Positions 17,882-28,028 are shown, counted from the stretch's first letter. The stretch is DNA of 64,000 bases from Neobacillus driksii (GCF_013409995.1 NZ_JACCBX010000006.1:246437-310436); one strand, 5' to 3'. The notes: generated from the letters alone by a model not told the origin. Program-made: numbers and translations.

Positions 17882-19450
17882 ATGAGTATTCAAAAACTAG
17901 AAAATCATGTGATTATACGAAATGAGGGATTTATCGAACAAGCAGAAACGTTGAAGCCTCAACTTCATGAAACGATTGTGGAACCAAAAGCAATTGTAGA
18001 AATAAAAAGCGATAAAGACGTGATTCATGGCTGGAAATCGGAGTTTGTTGCTCCTGCCTCTACTCTAGCAGAGACAGAATATGGAAAGGGCGATTCAGTT
18101 ATTCTTGACTTTGGTAATCACCAAGTCGGGTATCTCTCCATCAAGATTCGCCCAGAGGGAAGTCCACCTGATGCACCTCTTAAAGTAAAGCTGACAATTG
18201 GTGAAATGCCCGTTGAAATCGCCGAACCATTTGAAAACTATACTGGTTGGCTTAGCAGCTCGTGGCTTCAAGAAGAAACAATTATTGTAGATGTATTGCC
18301 AACAGAAATTACTTTGCCGCGCCGGTACAGTTTCAGGTATGTGAAATTAGAGGTAATCGATACATCACCAAAATACCGTATTGTTTTTGAAAAGGTAGAA
18401 TGTCGTGCTGTGACATCTGCCAATATAAATGACATCCAAACGATTTCCCGCCAAGATAAAGAACTTCAAAAAATGGATGAGATTAGTATCAAGACACTAG
18501 CAGATTGTATGCAGGATGTTTTTGAAGACGGTCCAAAACGAGATCGGAGACTTTGGCTGGGCGACTTGCGCCTGCAAGCTTTAGCCAACTATGAAACCTT
18601 CAAAAACAATGATCTTGTCAAACGCTGCTTATATCTTTTTGCAGGTGTTCCCGATGACAAAGGAAAGGTTGCCGCGAATGTTTTTGTGGCGCCAAAACTA
18701 ATTGCAGATGATACTTATTTATTCGATTATTCCTTGTTCTTTGCTTCCACTTTACATGATTACTATTTTGCTTCAAGTGATTTAAAGACTTTACAAGAGC
18801 TTTGGCCCACAGCCTATAAGCAGGTTGAACTTGCACTTGAACGTTTGGATAAAAATCATATTTTAAAAGATTCAGCCGACTGGTGGTCATTCATCGATTG
18901 GCAGGAAGGATTAAACAAACAAACTCCTTCGCAAGCTATATTAATTTATACGATGAAACAGGGTATTCGTCTTGCCCAAGAATTGAATGCACCTCAACAG
19001 AACCTTTTGGAAGACCGTTTGGAAAAAATTGAGACAGCTGCGAAAACATTTTTGTGGGATGAACAGCAGCAATTCTTTATTAGTGGTGCAGAACGTCAAG
19101 TATCTTGGGCAAGTCAAATTTGGATGGTGCTTGCCGGAATATTTAGTAGGGAAGAGAACCAGAAACTTATCAATCATCTGTTAACAGATAAACCTGAAGT
19201 TGGAATTGCGACCCCGTACATGTACCATCATCTCGTCGAGGCACTTCTTGTTTCTGAAGAGAAAGAACAGGCAATAGCTGAAATGAAAACGTATTGGGGC
19301 GGAATGATTCAAGATGGAGCTGATACATTTTGGGAATTGTATGATCCAAATAACAAAGATTTTTCACCCTATGGAAGCCATTTAATCAACAGTTATTGTC
19401 ATGCCTGGAGCTGTACCCCAACCTATTTAATAAGAAAATATGATTTGTAG
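17882..19450 (+). CDS. Alpha-L-rhamnosidase-related protein (short GH78-like)
   Basis: This 522-residue protein is made mostly of a beta-sandwich (residues 30-190) and an alpha/alpha-barrel. The barrel carries EDGPKRDRRLWLGDLRLQ near 217-235, the equivalent of the GH78 motif with the acid residue region, and ends in NSYCHAWSCTPTYLIRKY, the usual GH78 C-terminus. It is about half the length of the canonical rhamnosidase at 31384 and lacks its N-terminal domains and a signal peptide. It is probably a cytoplasmic rhamnosidase or related exo-glycosidase acting on imported fragments. Start ATG 17882 follows CAGGAG. A terminator ends the transcript. Confidence 0.78.
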   Translation: MSIQKLENHVIIRNEGFIEQAETLKPQLHETIVEPKAIVEIKSDKDVIHGWKSEFVAPASTLAETEYGKGDSVILDFGNHQVGYLSIKIRPEGSPPDAPLKVKLTIGEMPVEIAEPFENYTGWLSSSWLQEETIIVDVLPTEITLPRRYSFRYVKLEVIDTSPKYRIVFEKVECRAVTSANINDIQTISRQDKELQKMDEISIKTLADCMQDVFEDGPKRDRRLWLGDLRLQALANYETFKNNDLVKRCLYLFAGVPDDKGKVAANVFVAPKLIADDTYLFDYSLFFASTLHDYYFASSDLKTLQELWPTAYKQVELALERLDKNHILKDSADWWSFIDWQEGLNKQTPSQAILIYTMKQGIRLAQELNAPQQNLLEDRLEKIETAAKTFLWDEQQQFFISGAERQVSWASQIWMVLAGIFSREENQKLINHLLTDKPEVGIATPYMYHHLVEALLVSEEKEQAIAEMKTYWGGMIQDGADTFWELYDPNNKDFSPYGSHLINSYCHAWSCTPTYLIRKYDL

Positions 19451-19458
19451 AATTTTAG

Positions 19459-19498
19459 ACAACCCAGCAATCTTTTTGCAGGGTTGTTCTTTTTTTTG
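19459..19498 (+). terminator. Rho-independent terminator
   Basis: ACAACCC pairs with GGGTTGT around a 15-base interior and is followed by TCTTTTTTTT. It ends the enzyme operon. Confidence 0.85.
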
Positions 19499-19623
19499 GT
19501 CTGTTTTCGATTGTCCTAAAAAATACATACATAATCAAAAAAATAGTACACTTTCTGTACTCCTAAGGGATAGGCTATGATGTTTATATAGGAGACCGGT
19601 CCTTATAGAAAAAAATCAGAATT

Positions 19624-19638
19624 TTGAAAACGCTTTAT
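19624..19638 (+). promoter_or_regulatory. Candidate cre site before the GH3 gene
   Basis: TTGAAAACGCTTTAT matches 14 of 15 cre positions. It lies 24-38 bases before the chosen GH3 start codon, immediately upstream of the GGGGGAGG ribosome site. The same 160-bp gap holds AGTACA/TGTACT at 19547-19561 and an imperfect TATAGGA/TCCTTATA repeat near 19587-19607, whose roles I cannot assign. Confidence 0.5.
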
Positions 19639-19661
19639 ATTTGGGGGAGGAAGTGAAAGGA

Positions 19662-22600
19662 ATGAAAAAATCCCACCTCTTTAAGTTGGGAAAAAGAACA
19701 CTATCAGTCATGCTTATTACTACGCTAACAGCAGGGTTGGTTAACTTCCATGCACCGGAGAAACAGGCAGAGGAGACCATTTTCTTTAAAAAACAAGTCG
19801 GCGGTGTATTTGATGGAATGCCGTTATTTGACGGTGTGCCTGAGCATTTAGATGAGTTTGTTGACACTTACTTTGAATACACGGGTTTAGAAGGACCAGC
19901 AGTTTATGCAACTGGTTCGAGGAATCATTACACGTTACAGCGTGGTGCAAATGCTGGAAAAGTTATTCCGGGTGCGCTTTCCGCAGCTGATAACGTTCAA
20001 GGAATTTCTACAGATTTTCCGGCATTAGTAGGAATGGGCCAAACCTGGAACAAAGATCTCCTTTCTGATATCGGAAAAGTAATGGGCAGCGAAAAAATCA
20101 GTACTCTTAAAGTAAAACAAGGCGAATCGAACATTCATGGCGGTGCCAATGCTTCGGCAACGGTTGCATTCACGGTTGTAAGTGATATGCGGATTAATCC
20201 ATTGAGTGGGAGATTTGACGAGGGATTCTCGGAAGATGCTCATATGGCTGCTGAGATGATTGACGGAATGGCAGCTGGTCTTAGTGGAACGGACCAAGAA
20301 AAAAGTGAAGATGGATTCTGGATGCGCGCAGCCGTAGGAACAAAGCATTTCTCCGTCTATAATGCACAGTGGTTCCGCCAAAGTGCGAATAATAGTGCAG
20401 GTGCCCGTTCGATTTTTGAATATCAAACGCGCAGTCCTATGAAAGCGCTTAGCACGGGTTCAGTTGCGGGAGTAATGACATCATTTGGCCGCACTAACGG
20501 CATACCTAACATCATTTCCCCGTATCAAATTCATGCTAATAATTTCTCAAAGTATGGAGTTTATAGTTCTCCGGACTTTAATGGTGACCAACTTGTCTTC
20601 CAAGGAGCACAAGGGAATGGCTACGACACGCAATATGCAACGGACCGAACCAATGCAACGATTTTAATGATTTTGGCTAAGGCAAACGCTGGTCGTCCAG
20701 GACCGAACCCGGCGAATGCATTGGCAGATGTTACAGCTCTTGTAGACGCAGTTGAGCAAGGCACATATGGTTTAACGAAGGAACATTTAATAGAAGCTGC
20801 TCGTCCACATGTAAACCAATTGGTTCGTGTTGGTGTCTTTAATGAAGTAGATGAAAATGGAATTCCAAAGAACTATCCTTTTGCACAAGAAGCGAAGGAT
20901 GTAAGAGCGGTGCCAGCCACGTTCAATGCACCTGAACATCAGGAAGTAGCTTTGCGTGCAGCTCAGGAAAGTATCGTGCTCCTTAAGAATGATGGCACAC
21001 TGCCTCTTGAGAAAAATAAGAAAGCTGCAGTTTCCGGTGTTTATGCAGATTCTAGATTCAAAACTACCTATTCGGTTGGAACAACACCAAGTATCGAAAA
21101 CTCTGGAATCTCTCCATTGTCGGCGATTATTAAAGCCAATGGGGCAAGCAATGTTTCTTATGACCCGGCAGTTAAAGTGGTTGCATTGAAATCCAAACTG
21201 AACGGACAAACCGTTTCAGCGGACGTTAACGCACCAGATGTAACAAAAGGTTCCCAGCTCGTAACGACATCTGAAGCTTTAGATGTGACGAACCCTGCAC
21301 ACTTGTTCGAGGTTTACAATTGGGGACAAGAAGGTTATAGCTTGCGTTCAGTAAAGAACGGACGCTGGGTAACATCTCCTACAGGTGCTAATGCAGCTGT
21401 AGAGAATTCAAATAATACAGCATTAAATCTTACCAATAACGACTGGGATCTTGCACAGATGGTCGGACAAACGAGTGCAATCCCGCCAACCATTCGTGTG
21501 GAGAAAAATGAAGATCAATCTGTCTCACTGATTGCAAGCGGATTTCGCACTGGTTTCTCAGGGGATTTCACCAATTGGTATTATTCAAATGGACGATATA
21601 TAACAACAGGTTCTGATGGGAAATTGAAAACAGCTGCCTCAACCCTTGGTAATAAAGCAAATGCCGCTAACCGAAATGATGAGGTGAAATTTGAAGAAAC
21701 TGTTGTTAAAGAAGTAGGCTCAGAAGCTGTCAAACGTGCAGAAACAGACGACTATGCGGTTGTTTTTGTCGGAGCTATTCCACGCCACAGTGCAGGGGAA
21801 GGAAATGACCGTTCTGACTTGAATATGAGTAATGCAGACTACGTACTAGTTGATAAAGTTTCTGCTGCTTTTGCTGCAAAAGGGAAAAAGACCGTTGTCG
21901 TGGTAAAAACTAGCTTCCCTGTTGGCATGGAAAAGATCCAAAACAATCCGAATGTATCTGCTATTGTATACCAGCCATATGGCGGACAGTATGATAGCAA
22001 AGCGTTAACTCAAGTTCTATATGGTGACTATGCACCAACAGGCCGTTTGTCTTCTACATGGTATGCAGATATGTCATCATTCCCAGCTATCAGTAAATAC
22101 TCTATCCCTGAGGGGAATACAACGATCAGTCTAGCAGATATTGACCCACGATTTGAGGTAGATATGACGAATGCAGATCCTATTGAACAAAAGCTGACAT
22201 ATATGTATACCGATGCAAAGGTTACTTATCCGTTCGGATATGGTCTTTCATACAGCAGCTTCTCCTACAGTGATTTCACTGCACCGGAAAGTGCTGACGA
22301 AAAGGGTCCATTCGAAGTCAGTGTAAAAGTCAAAAATAACGGTAATGTAAACACTTCCGAAGTTGTTCAGTTATATGCAAAAAATAACAAATCAGTATAT
22401 GGCGATTATGCTCCTCAAAAACAGCTAGTTGCATTTGAAAAAGTTTCCCTCGATGCAGGTGAAACAAAAACAGTGACCCTTTCTGTAGATCCTAAAGATT
22501 TAGCCATCTGGGATGTCAATAAAGGTGATTTCATTGTAGAAGAAGGAAACTATACGCTAATGGCAGGAGCCTCATCAAAGGATATTAAAGCAGAGAAGAA

Positions 22601-23102
22601 AATCAAGGTAGCCGGCGAATCTCTTGCAGCACTGCCTGCAAATAAACCTTTTAATGTGTTTGACCATGCCTTTGCTGCTAACGAAGTGGTTTATCATGAA
22701 GTATCTAAACAAAGAACCGCAGAAAATCTAAAAGCTGAGAAAGTCGTGGGCGGATATCATGCTGTCCGTTCGAAACAGAATGGATCTTGGATAGCGTTGC
22801 CGAAAGTAGTTCTGACAGGCTCAAATAAGGTAACTGCATCTGTTGCAAGTGATGTGGCCGGCGGAAAAATTACTTTGCATGCTGACTCTGAAAACAGCAC
22901 TCCTTTTGCAGAAATCAATGTTCCAACTACGAGCAAGAACACATATACCATTCAAAATGCCGGGGTAACGGTAAATGAGTTAGGTTATAAGGAGGTAACG
23001 GTCGATTTGGGTAAAAATGCACCAAAAGGACAGCATACGATCTATGTAAAATTCCATGCACCGGACCTTCGAATTGATAGCCTCTCTTTTAAGGTTAAGT
23101 AA
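19662..23102 (+). CDS. Exported glycoside hydrolase family 3 with accessory domains
   Basis: The protein is about 1146 residues with a signal peptide (TLSVMLITTLTAGLV). GH3 features are KHF in VGTKHFSVYNAQWFRQ, TSFGRTNGIPNI, a likely nucleophile Asp in YSSPDFNGDQL, EGNDRSDLNM in the second domain and the PFGYGLSYSSF motif before an FN3-like domain (about 890-990). About 530-690 lies an inserted domain (HLFEVYNWGQEGYSLRSV) not part of minimal GH3. The last 130 residues look like a CBM6/CBM35-type sandwich. It probably acts on beta-linked glucose, xylose or galactose side chains outside the cell. ATG 19662 is preferred over the TTG seven codons upstream, which lies over the ribosome site. Confidence 0.87.
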   Translation: MKKSHLFKLGKRTLSVMLITTLTAGLVNFHAPEKQAEETIFFKKQVGGVFDGMPLFDGVPEHLDEFVDTYFEYTGLEGPAVYATGSRNHYTLQRGANAGKVIPGALSAADNVQGISTDFPALVGMGQTWNKDLLSDIGKVMGSEKISTLKVKQGESNIHGGANASATVAFTVVSDMRINPLSGRFDEGFSEDAHMAAEMIDGMAAGLSGTDQEKSEDGFWMRAAVGTKHFSVYNAQWFRQSANNSAGARSIFEYQTRSPMKALSTGSVAGVMTSFGRTNGIPNIISPYQIHANNFSKYGVYSSPDFNGDQLVFQGAQGNGYDTQYATDRTNATILMILAKANAGRPGPNPANALADVTALVDAVEQGTYGLTKEHLIEAARPHVNQLVRVGVFNEVDENGIPKNYPFAQEAKDVRAVPATFNAPEHQEVALRAAQESIVLLKNDGTLPLEKNKKAAVSGVYADSRFKTTYSVGTTPSIENSGISPLSAIIKANGASNVSYDPAVKVVALKSKLNGQTVSADVNAPDVTKGSQLVTTSEALDVTNPAHLFEVYNWGQEGYSLRSVKNGRWVTSPTGANAAVENSNNTALNLTNNDWDLAQMVGQTSAIPPTIRVEKNEDQSVSLIASGFRTGFSGDFTNWYYSNGRYITTGSDGKLKTAASTLGNKANAANRNDEVKFEETVVKEVGSEAVKRAETDDYAVVFVGAIPRHSAGEGNDRSDLNMSNADYVLVDKVSAAFAAKGKKTVVVVKTSFPVGMEKIQNNPNVSAIVYQPYGGQYDSKALTQVLYGDYAPTGRLSSTWYADMSSFPAISKYSIPEGNTTISLADIDPRFEVDMTNADPIEQKLTYMYTDAKVTYPFGYGLSYSSFSYSDFTAPESADEKGPFEVSVKVKNNGNVNTSEVVQLYAKNNKSVYGDYAPQKQLVAFEKVSLDAGETKTVTLSVDPKDLAIWDVNKGDFIVEEGNYTLMAGASSKDIKAEKKIKVAGESLAALPANKPFNVFDHAFAANEVVYHEVSKQRTAENLKAEKVVGGYHAVRSKQNGSWIALPKVVLTGSNKVTASVASDVAGGKITLHADSENSTPFAEINVPTTSKNTYTIQNAGVTVNELGYKEVTVDLGKNAPKGQHTIYVKFHAPDLRIDSLSFKVK

Positions 23103-23132
23103 AAAGTATAACCTGTTTTAAATAATAGAATT

Positions 23133-23170
23133 ACAGCCCTTGTCAATGACAGGGGCTGTGCTCTATTTTT
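23133..23170 (+). terminator. Rho-independent terminator after GH3
   Basis: ACAGCCCTTGTC pairs with GACAGGGGCTGT around a short loop, followed after a few bases by TTTTT. It isolates the GH3 gene as its own transcript. Confidence 0.75.
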
Positions 23171-23296
23171 CTATGAGACTCATTTAAAGTAAAAAAATCA
23201 TATAGTAAAACTCTAAATTTCAGTTTATGATGACAGTATAATAGTTCCGTGCGGAGAATCTTAGGTGAATACATACTTTTGAAAAGGTGGACAATC

Positions 23297-25060
23297 ATGA
23301 GAGAAAGATTCAGAAGAGTCAGAAACCATTTTCACAGTGATAAAATTAGATATAAATATTTTTTTATCATGATCTGTTTATCTATTTTTCCACTCATTTT
23401 ACTAGGTTTTATTTCTTTCAATATTGCCAAAAATACACTAGTTCAAAATCAGTTGGAAACGACTGGAAATAATCTTCAGTCATATAGTGAGGTGACTGAT
23501 CTATTATTTCGAAACATAATTAATATGGAACGTGTCATATCATGGAGCAAGAGTGTACGCCAGGAATTGGTGGACAGTGCGGCTTTTTCAGAAATAGGCA
23601 AGAATGTCTTAGACGAGAATACAACAAAACGGATGCAAGATTTAATATCCAGCTATTTTATAGATACAGAAGATATCGATTCCGTTTGTCTATTTGATGT
23701 TTATTTTCGTCCTGTTTGTTACGGCAATCATAATAGTATTGGAAGTTATGATACAAGCCACATCTACAAGGATATCGCAGATTCAGATTGGTATAAAGAG
23801 AGTGTACATGCACAAGGAAGGCCGATATTCTACAGTTTTAATGTCCTTGCGCTTGCAGAGGATGATACCACTTTTTCATCAGTCAAACTGTTACGTGATC
23901 CACAAAATGTCTTTAATCCAAAGCAAATTGGCTTACTGGTTGTTAATATTAAAAAATCAATGTTTTCTAGAGTCATAAATGATGATAGTGAGAGTGTGAT
24001 TGCTGTTATTGATTCTTCAAAGAAAGAAGTAAATACCGTTTTTAGTAATCCATCCACGTTGGATTCTGATTTTGCTAGTGGGAAAGACATTCAGGTAACT
24101 TTTCAAAAATTGAAACAGCAAGGGTATCTAATTAGCAGTTACACAAACCAAACCACTGGTTGGACTTTCGCCAATATTACGAAAGAAAAGGACCTGCTGA
24201 AGCAGTCCAATAAAATTGGAATTATAACAGCGGGTATTTCTTCTATTATCGCTTTTATTGCGCTGTTAATCTCTTTCATTCTCTCTGGAAAAGTTGCAAG
24301 GCCATGGGTGCAGTTAAAGAGAATGACCATTGACTGGGCCAAAGGATTGTGGGGGTCTGGTGAAGACCATGAGACTGATACTATAGGAGCAATCGGAGAA
24401 ACATTTCAACGAATAACGGTTGAAAACAAAGAGTTAAATGAGCGGCTTGTTCATTCACAGTTAAAGGAGCGGGAGGCAGAACTCCGCGCTTTACAAGCTC
24501 AAATAAAACCACATTTTTTATATAATACATTGGACTCTATTTATTGGATGGCAATCTTGCAAAACAACCGTGAAATAGCAGAAATCGCAGTGGCCTTATC
24601 GGAAAGCTTTAAATTAAGCTTAAATAAAGGAGAAGATAAGATTCCTATAGCAAAGGAACTGGAACATATCCACCACTATTTAACCATCCAAAATCTCCGT
24701 TACAAGGACCGTTTTCGGTATATCGAAGATGTAGATCCAGAATTACTAAATAAACCTATTCTTAAGCTGTTGCTTCAGCCGTTTGTAGAAAATGCCATTT
24801 ATCACGGCTTAGAGCCAAAATTTGGGGAAGGTACAATTGAGTTAAAAGGAAGAATCTCTGGTGAATGGATTCTATTCACGATCTGTGACGATGGTGTCGG
24901 AATAGAGGACATGAATGTTACTGAAACTGGTTATGGACTTAAAAATGTCCGTGAAAGACTCCTGTTGTTTTATGGACAAGATAGTTCGCTTAACGTAACG
25001 AGTAAGGTAAATGAGGGAACATGTATAGAAATTAAATTTCGCGATGTTCGGGGGGATTAG
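23297..25060 (+). CDS. Sensor histidine kinase, YesM family
   Basis: This 587-residue kinase has an N-terminal helix (YFFIMICLSIFPLILLGFI), an extracellular Cache-like region of about 250 residues, a second helix (IGIITAGISSIIAFIALLI) and a HAMP-like linker. The His_kinase block QIKPHFLYNTLDSIYWM carries the phosphoacceptor His near 405, and the ATPase has LLLQPFVENAIYHG, CDDGVGIEDM and GYGLKNVRERL. ATG 23297 has AAAGGTGG; the frame starting at 23249 has none. A TATAAT at 23237-23242 may be its -10 box. It is followed two bases later by its response regulator. The sensed signal is probably a pectic oligosaccharide, perhaps via the adjacent binding protein (inference). Confidence 0.93.
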   Translation: MRERFRRVRNHFHSDKIRYKYFFIMICLSIFPLILLGFISFNIAKNTLVQNQLETTGNNLQSYSEVTDLLFRNIINMERVISWSKSVRQELVDSAAFSEIGKNVLDENTTKRMQDLISSYFIDTEDIDSVCLFDVYFRPVCYGNHNSIGSYDTSHIYKDIADSDWYKESVHAQGRPIFYSFNVLALAEDDTTFSSVKLLRDPQNVFNPKQIGLLVVNIKKSMFSRVINDDSESVIAVIDSSKKEVNTVFSNPSTLDSDFASGKDIQVTFQKLKQQGYLISSYTNQTTGWTFANITKEKDLLKQSNKIGIITAGISSIIAFIALLISFILSGKVARPWVQLKRMTIDWAKGLWGSGEDHETDTIGAIGETFQRITVENKELNERLVHSQLKEREAELRALQAQIKPHFLYNTLDSIYWMAILQNNREIAEIAVALSESFKLSLNKGEDKIPIAKELEHIHHYLTIQNLRYKDRFRYIEDVDPELLNKPILKLLLQPFVENAIYHGLEPKFGEGTIELKGRISGEWILFTICDDGVGIEDMNVTETGYGLKNVRERLLLFYGQDSSLNVTSKVNEGTCIEIKFRDVRGD

Positions 25061-25061
25061 A

Positions 25062-26549
25062 TTGTTAAAAGCTGTTATTTTTGATGATGAATACATCGTC
25101 CTTCAAGGCTTACAAAGGATGATCGACTGGTCAAAATACGGAATAGAATTAGTCGGAACCGCAAGTAATGGGTATGCTGCTATTGATCTTGTTGAAACCC
25201 ACTCACCGGACATTGTTTTTACAGATATTCGAATGCCTGGAATGGACGGCTTACAGGTTGTAGAGAAAATCCTCGCAGCAGCACCCGAGATTATATGTAT
25301 CGTTTTTAGCGGTTTTAATGAATTTGAATATGTAAAAAAAGCGATAAAGCTTGGTGTTTCAGATTATTTAGAAAAACCGATAACCATTCCCATGATGGAG
25401 GAAACACTAAAAAAAATTCAAGAAAAAGTACAACAGCAGAAAAGCGTGTTATCTCTTGAAGAAAAATGGGAGGATAGCCGTAACGAACTGATAGAAAAAG
25501 CAACCTTGGGTTTACTGCTTGAAGGTGTGGAAGCATTTCCTAAGTGGAGGAACAGTTTTGGTGAGGGGGCAAAGGATATTGTAGGGGTTACGGTCCTTGC
25601 GCTATCGGAGAAAATTCAAGAGCTGCCAAATGACTCCTCTTATCTTCCAGTCTATGTTCGGAATGGAGCAGAACATTTGCTTGTCATCTTTCATTATCAT
25701 GAAGATACGACGGAACTATGGAAGCTATTATTATATTGGCCGGGTGAAAATGGGTTATCGGTAGGTTCTGGCCGTACCTATCAAAACCTAACAGATGCAC
25801 CCAAGGGGTACAAAGAAGCCCTGCAGGCATTGAGATACGGTCACTTTCTAGAACAGGGAGGATGGACACGATTTGAGGAGATTGGAGAGAATCCAAATAT
25901 CCCTGGTGATCTATCTGAACTAGAAGAATCTATCATTTTCTATTTGCGTACTGGTGATAAAGCAGGACTATTTAAGCAGCTTAATGAATTTATTAGTAAA
26001 ATCCAATCTCAGCGTTTAAATCCAGATTTGATTGAGAGGGAAATATTAAAGTTGATTTATCTAGGAATGGAAGTAGCGAAAGAAACAGGGGAAGATATTT
26101 CGAAAATCAGTCAGGGAAATTACTTGCCCCATATTGAAATTAGGATGCTCAATACAAAAGAAAAAATGTTCAATTGGCTCAAGAATCAAATGGAAATGAT
26201 AATGGATTGGTTCCTTCTGATTCGCCGGGATAAGAAGCATGAGGCAGTAGAAAAAGCATGCGTATATATTCAAAAAAACTTTTCTAAGGATTTAACTTTA
26301 CAGGATGTAGCAGAGTATGTGGGGATGAATCCTACCTACTTCAGTCTTCTCTTTAAGGAAGAGATGAAGATTTCGTATATTAAATATTTAACGAAGTTTC
26401 GGATTGAGCGTGCGAAGGAGCTTTTACAGGAAGGGTATAAAGTCGCAGATGTAAGTGAAAAAGTTGGATACCATACGTACCGCCATTTTTCTGAATTATT
26501 CAAGAAACAGGTTGGAGTAAATCCAGGACAATATCGAGATTCCTTTTAA
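25062..26549 (+). CDS. Response regulator with AraC-type output, YesN family
   Basis: This 495-residue regulator has a receiver domain with acidic pair DDE at 8-10, phosphoacceptor Asp near 54 (VFTDIRMPGMDG) and the conserved Lys in YLEKPIT near 104. A middle region is of YesN type, and a C-terminal AraC double helix-turn-helix runs from DLTLQDVAEYVGMNPTYFSL to GYHTYRHFSELFKK. TTG 25062 follows GGGGGGA, and the histidine kinase stop is directly upstream. It should activate the neighbouring importer and hydrolase genes when phosphorylated by the YesM-like kinase. Confidence 0.93.
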   Translation: MLKAVIFDDEYIVLQGLQRMIDWSKYGIELVGTASNGYAAIDLVETHSPDIVFTDIRMPGMDGLQVVEKILAAAPEIICIVFSGFNEFEYVKKAIKLGVSDYLEKPITIPMMEETLKKIQEKVQQQKSVLSLEEKWEDSRNELIEKATLGLLLEGVEAFPKWRNSFGEGAKDIVGVTVLALSEKIQELPNDSSYLPVYVRNGAEHLLVIFHYHEDTTELWKLLLYWPGENGLSVGSGRTYQNLTDAPKGYKEALQALRYGHFLEQGGWTRFEEIGENPNIPGDLSELEESIIFYLRTGDKAGLFKQLNEFISKIQSQRLNPDLIEREILKLIYLGMEVAKETGEDISKISQGNYLPHIEIRMLNTKEKMFNWLKNQMEMIMDWFLLIRRDKKHEAVEKACVYIQKNFSKDLTLQDVAEYVGMNPTYFSLLFKEEMKISYIKYLTKFRIERAKELLQEGYKVADVSEKVGYHTYRHFSELFKKQVGVNPGQYRDSF

Positions 26550-26594
26550 TACTCATTAATAAATAATCAACTACAAATGAAGAAAGAAGCGGGA

Positions 26595-27914
26595 ATGAGT
26601 ATGTTAATTGTTAGAAAAGTTTTAACACCATTGTCAATCCTAGCGCTATTTTTTGGCGTATTGACAGGCTGCAGCAGTAACGAAGGAAGTATATTAAATA
26701 CAACCGATCCAAAAGAGAGCACCATTAGTATTTTAATTGATAATCAAATCGAACAGGATGGAATCAGGGCAGTTGCGGCAAATATTGAAAAAAAATATCA
26801 TATTAAAACAGAAATAGAAACACGCCCGAGCGGTGTTGAAGGTCATGAGGTCATCAAAACCCGATTAGCGACAGGTGATATGGCTGATTTGGTTTTTTAT
26901 AATTCCGGTTCTCTTTTGCAGGCACTCAACCCAGAGCAATACTTTGTTGATTTAACACAGGAGCCTTTTATCAACAATGTGGTGAACTCCTTTAAAAAGT
27001 CAGTAACCGTAAATGACAAAGTATTTGGACTTCCATTTGGGAATGCATTAGCTGGCGGATGGCTGTATAACAAAAAGGTTTATCGTCAGCTCGGACTTTC
27101 TGTTCCAAAAACTTGGAACGAATTGATAGCAAATAGTGAAAAAATTAAGGCTGCTGGTAAAACAGCAGTGATCGGGACATACAAGGATGATTGGACATCT
27201 CAACTAATCGTCCTTGCCGATAACCATAATGTAATTTCTCAAAACCCGACATTTGCTGAGGATTTAGCTGCCAATAAAGCTAAATTTGCCACTTCACCTG
27301 CTGCATTAAGAAGCTTTGAGAAATTATCAGAAGTATACCAAAAAGGTTATTTAAATAGTGACTTTAAAACAGCTTCCTATAAGGATGGAGTAGAAATGCT
27401 TGTAGATGGGACTGGTGTTCAATATCCAATTGTCTCAGGTGTTTTGTCGGTAATTAAACGGGATTTTCCAGATAGAATTAATGATATTGGATTTTTCCCT
27501 CAGCCTGGCGACAGCGCTGATACAAATGGAATGACGGTCTTTATGCCTGCTGCGATTTATGTTAACAAGAATACTCAGAATTTAGAGGCTGCAAAAAAGT
27601 GGTTAACTTATTTTGCATCTTCCGAGGGGGTAAAAACCTTTCTTTCTAATAAAATTATTGTCGGTCCATTAGCGATTAAGGGGACGGAGGTTCCAAATAA
27701 TATCATACCTGCAGTGAAGGATATGTTACCTTATTTTGAATCCCAAGACACCACTCCGGCACTCGAAAACCTTATCCCATTAAAGGGGCCAAATTTACCA
27801 CAAATAACAGTACAAGTAGGCAGCGGTCAGCTATCAGCAAAAGCCGGTGCAACATTATACGACCAGGATGTAGAGAAACAAGCAAAGGAACTTGGTCTCA
27901 CAGGTTGGGAATAG
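26595..27914 (+). CDS. Sugar-binding lipoprotein in the two-component operon
   Basis: This is a family-1 solute-binding protein of about 439 residues with lipobox LTGC. It is a close paralogue of the protein at 28108: both share blocks such as NPEQ-FVDL, GGWLYNKKVY and GLSVPKTW and have the same length. It lies 45 bases after the response regulator and a terminator separates it from the importer genes. It could supply the importer with a second specificity or present sugar to the YesM-like kinase, as in three-component sensors (inference). Starts at 26595 or 26601 are possible; the ATG at 26577 lacks a ribosome site. Confidence 0.88.
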   Translation: MSMLIVRKVLTPLSILALFFGVLTGCSSNEGSILNTTDPKESTISILIDNQIEQDGIRAVAANIEKKYHIKTEIETRPSGVEGHEVIKTRLATGDMADLVFYNSGSLLQALNPEQYFVDLTQEPFINNVVNSFKKSVTVNDKVFGLPFGNALAGGWLYNKKVYRQLGLSVPKTWNELIANSEKIKAAGKTAVIGTYKDDWTSQLIVLADNHNVISQNPTFAEDLAANKAKFATSPAALRSFEKLSEVYQKGYLNSDFKTASYKDGVEMLVDGTGVQYPIVSGVLSVIKRDFPDRINDIGFFPQPGDSADTNGMTVFMPAAIYVNKNTQNLEAAKKWLTYFASSEGVKTFLSNKIIVGPLAIKGTEVPNNIIPAVKDMLPYFESQDTTPALENLIPLKGPNLPQITVQVGSGQLSAKAGATLYDQDVEKQAKELGLTGWE

Positions 27915-27929
27915 CTAAATTACATGATC

Positions 27930-27968
27930 AGTCTTCTTTCTATTAACATAGAAAGAGGGCTTTTTTTT
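27930..27968 (+). terminator. Rho-independent terminator
   Basis: AGTCTTCTTTCTAT pairs imperfectly with ATAGAAAGAGGGCT around TAAC, followed by eight T. It ends the kinase/regulator/SBP transcript. Confidence 0.85.
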
Positions 27969-28028
27969 ATGTTCCTAATCCAAAAAAATCAGACGTATAT
28001 CAAAAAAAAGCATCACTTAAAAACTCGG

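Noticed and set aside
20025-20426. A 133-codon minus-strand frame inside the GH3 gene
   Set aside because: Antisense of conserved GH3 coding sequence, with no ribosome site or known domain.
15278-23102. Surface anchoring of the exported enzymes
   Set aside because: No LPXTG-type sorting signal or clear S-layer homology repeat is visible at their C-termini.
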